Source: Anoplopoma fimbria (taxonomy: Eukaryota; Chordata; Actinopteri; Perciformes; Anoplopomatidae). From it: a DNA stretch of 64,000 nt. Shown one piece after another: positions 61,760-64,000 of this stretch. Within the stretch, counting starts at the first letter, position 1; the number at the start of each line of letters is the position of its first letter. The position numbers were made by a program, and so were the translations under genes. Where the stretch lies: the NCBI RefSeq assembly GCF_027596085.1, contig NC_072467.1, forward strand, positions 16,444,481-16,508,480. The letters run 5' to 3'. Under the pieces are notes generated by a model. The model saw nothing but the letters and a program-made list of their open reading frames with translations, had not been told where the DNA came from and searched no databases.

Positions 61760-62470
61760 TTTATATCCACTAAAAGTGACACAATAAATGGCGGCGCATT
61801 GCGTTCGGTTGCTCCCATGAATTTCGCTACATTTTTGTCTTTATTTGTATTTTTTGGCATATGACAGTATATATTCATCAACGTTCGAAAAGAAAGCGTG
61901 GGGATTGGATTAAGTGAAGTGGACTTTGAGCAACCAGACAGACCTGCTGGACCAAACGCCTCCAAACTGCCCCAGGGAGGAGAGGGAGGAAGCTAAGCTA
62001 ACCCTGCTAGGACCTGAGGCTGCTCCACTACCCAGCATGCTACTGGCTGTCTGATGTTCTGTTGCAGGAAAATAAGATGGATGACAGCAGCAGGAGGTCG
62101 GTGAATGTTGAGTCCACATCCTCACAAAGACATGGATCCATCGTTCATCCTGGATTAAGCTGCAGTAGAGGAGCAGACAGCAGGACAGAGAGCAGGACTC
62201 GGATGGGACCAGAGGAGCTGGACCCGTGTTGAATTTTTTATGTGAAGATGTCGGCCATATTATCGGACCAGAATTATTATTTTTTTGCTGCTGTTTACAT
62301 TTCTTATGGTGCTAATTGAGAAAATGCAATACTGGAATGTACTACTGTTTCTGTTTTGTTTGTCATGTGCTTGTTGTGTTACAAATGGACTACAGTTGAA
62401 TTTGGTTGTGCATCCCTGTGTTGCATAATGACAATAAATTATCCTTGAACCCTTCAATCCTTGAATTTCC
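61760..62470 (+). mobile_element. Probable truncated retroposon with CCTTGAA-type tail
   Basis: Ends in 'aatgacaataaattatcc' followed by TTGAACCCTTCAATCCTTGAA, a short imperfect tandem like the tails of LINE-type insertions in fish ('gacaataaa…cttgaa'). Its body (61780-62250) has no intact frame. Start not fixed. Confidence 0.45.
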
Positions 62471-63399
62471 TAGCAGGCCCGAAGAATATTTTGTTGACAC
62501 ATCATATCTGCTGTGAGACGCCCAAAATCTGAACTGCATCTCTTTTACCAAGAAGTGTAAACGCTTCCTAGCTTTGCTAAAGTCAGAGGTGATGTGGCAA
62601 CACAGTTATGACAAAAGCCTGCAAAGAAACAAGCAAGCAAATAAATCAGATGAGGATTGACGCTGTTCTGACCAACCTACTGTACTGCCAAGGTAGGGGA
62701 TGCTTGATTTCGTGATTCAGATTGGGTCTGAGCAAGCAATGGAACAATACAGCATGACCCCATTACTGATATCGTCCCAGTGCATTTCACACTTATTATC
62801 CACAGCATGTGACAAGATGGATATTGTATACAGTTTACTGCAACAGATGGACTGAGGTTACTAAGGGAGATGTCAGGAGCTCCAGGTGTTTTAAATACAC
62901 CAACTTGATGAAACAGTGAGAAGATTCCGGCTCGTCAATCTGCACTCTAGAGGTCAGGTTTGGCAACACTGTTTGCTTTCTATTATCAGTAGAGAAACGA
63001 CGTGTTCCATCAGGCCAAACAAACATGATTTGAGCAACGAGGCTGTGTTGTTGTGAATACTCAACCTCATTCTGCTTTATGGTGGATTCACTCAACAGCC
63101 ATGCAGATATTATTACTGCTCTGTGAAACAGAGGCGCTCCAACACTGCTACTGTAAAAAAGAATGACAGCCAGTGAAACTAATTTGATAGTATAGACCTT
63201 TGTAGCAGACGACATTTAGACTTGTCATAATAGGAGAAGCTGAGGGGAAATTGAAAACATTAAGTGTGCCAGTAAGCTATTCCAGTGAACCAGCATGCAA
63301 AATCATGATTCTTTGGTGTATAATGACCTGAAAATAAGAATCGCTGTGTGTTCGTTTTCCTTAGAATGAGACGTTTATATCTCAATAGGGAGCGGGTCC
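62471..63399. other. Intergenic DNA, nothing recognised
   Basis: A 126-codon minus-strand frame (62835-63215) shows no recognisable domain. No splice or promoter support. Confidence 0.45.
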
Positions 63400-63715
63400 T
63401 CTTCATGGATCCAGTTGCCATGTTTCTACAGAAAGCCGGAACGGAGAAACCAACCTACTCGGCCTCCTGACCGGTCGGAAAACACGGGGGTGGGGGGTCT
63501 CCATGGGCGGACATACAAAACTCTGAAAACCTCTGTTGGTCTTGAGGAGCTGCAAGCATGTATTCCTCCACAAACTGGGACTTTAACTGTACATTCCCTT
63601 CATTCTGCTCCCGCTGACATTTCTCCTAATACGCTCGGCACACGTGAGAAGTTTCAAACTGGTTGCTATCTGCAACGTGACCTCTAGATGTCGCCAAACC
63701 TGCGCACTGGACCTA
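63400..63715. repeat. Dispersed repeat ending in 'cactggacct'
   Basis: 'ttgccatgtttctacagaaa', 'gccggaacggagaaaccaac' and the end 'gcgcactggacctataa' match a short element I know to be widespread in teleosts, typically ending CACTGGACCTTTAA. Non-coding. Confidence 0.6.
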
Positions 63716-64000
63716 TAACCATTACATTGTTTTTTTCAAGAATTCAGCTGAATCCTTACATTCATTAATTGACATGCTCTGTGATTAACCCATGTCATGT
63801 GTGACATGTATATGTCTGCTTATGTTGTTTGGGATTATTGTTGTAACAATGTTTATGCTGCCCTCTTGGCCAGGAGCCCACTTCATAAAGCACGCTAAGA
63901 AAAGTCAAAACCTCACTTTAATGAACCTAACAAATTAATAAAGGTCAGATCAAGTTCACACAATCAGACTAACTGTAGTCAAGATGTCCTGACTACATCC

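Noticed and set aside
61910..62125. 71-codon minus frame in the retroposon-like region
   Set aside because: Low-complexity Ser/Leu-rich frame, no homology recognised.

Overview
The window is nuclear DNA from a ray-finned fish, most likely a percomorph. Signs of this are vertebrate GT-AG introns, very long (CA)n/(GT)n microsatellites, a Tc1 DNA transposon with TA target duplications, a Rex3/RTE-type retrotransposon fragment, and several dispersed short repeats that I recognise as common in teleost genomes. I see no bacterial-type operon, CRISPR array, rRNA or tRNA gene, and no viral genome.

Three protein-coding genes are supported. (1) foxl1 (1747-2856, +) is a single-exon forkhead factor of 369 aa. 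(2) A fish orthologue of human KIAA0513 (18083-34188, -) has 11 coding exons that splice in phase into 423 aa. (3) A CES2-like carboxylesterase (47336-57514, -) has 13 coding exons that splice in phase into 558 aa and carries a signal peptide and a complete catalytic triad. I joined the exons by matching splice sites, reading phase and family similarity; all donors are GT and all acceptors AG. foxl1 and KIAA0513 also lie on the same human chromosome band (16q24.1), so this pair looks like conserved vertebrate synteny; here they are convergent, about 15 kb apart.

Layout: 1-1.4 kb AT-rich upstream DNA; 1.4-1.75 kb foxl1 promoter; 1.75-3.7 kb foxl1 and its 3' flank; 3.7-14.4 kb intergenic DNA with dispersed repeats and microsatellites; 14.4-18.1 kb possible long 3' UTR of KIAA0513; 18.1-34.2 kb KIAA0513, with a nearly intact Tc1 element in its ninth coding intron; 34.2-47.3 kb repeat-rich DNA (paired CA arrays, a SINE, a 5'-truncated Rex3 insertion with a 12-bp target duplication, a MITE, and a CpG-rich promoter-like block near 46.2 kb); 47.3-57.5 kb the carboxylesterase; 57.6-64 kb gene-free DNA with CA arrays, a non-autonomous hAT element with an 8-9 bp target duplication, and retroposon or MITE remains.

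The three genes have unrelated roles: developmental transcription factor, brain-expressed signalling or trafficking protein, and secreted or luminal ester hydrolase. Nothing suggests they work as one pathway. I found no convincing new biological system. The most useful observations concern transposon structures, possible foxl1 control elements, and splice or protein details of the two multi-exon genes.
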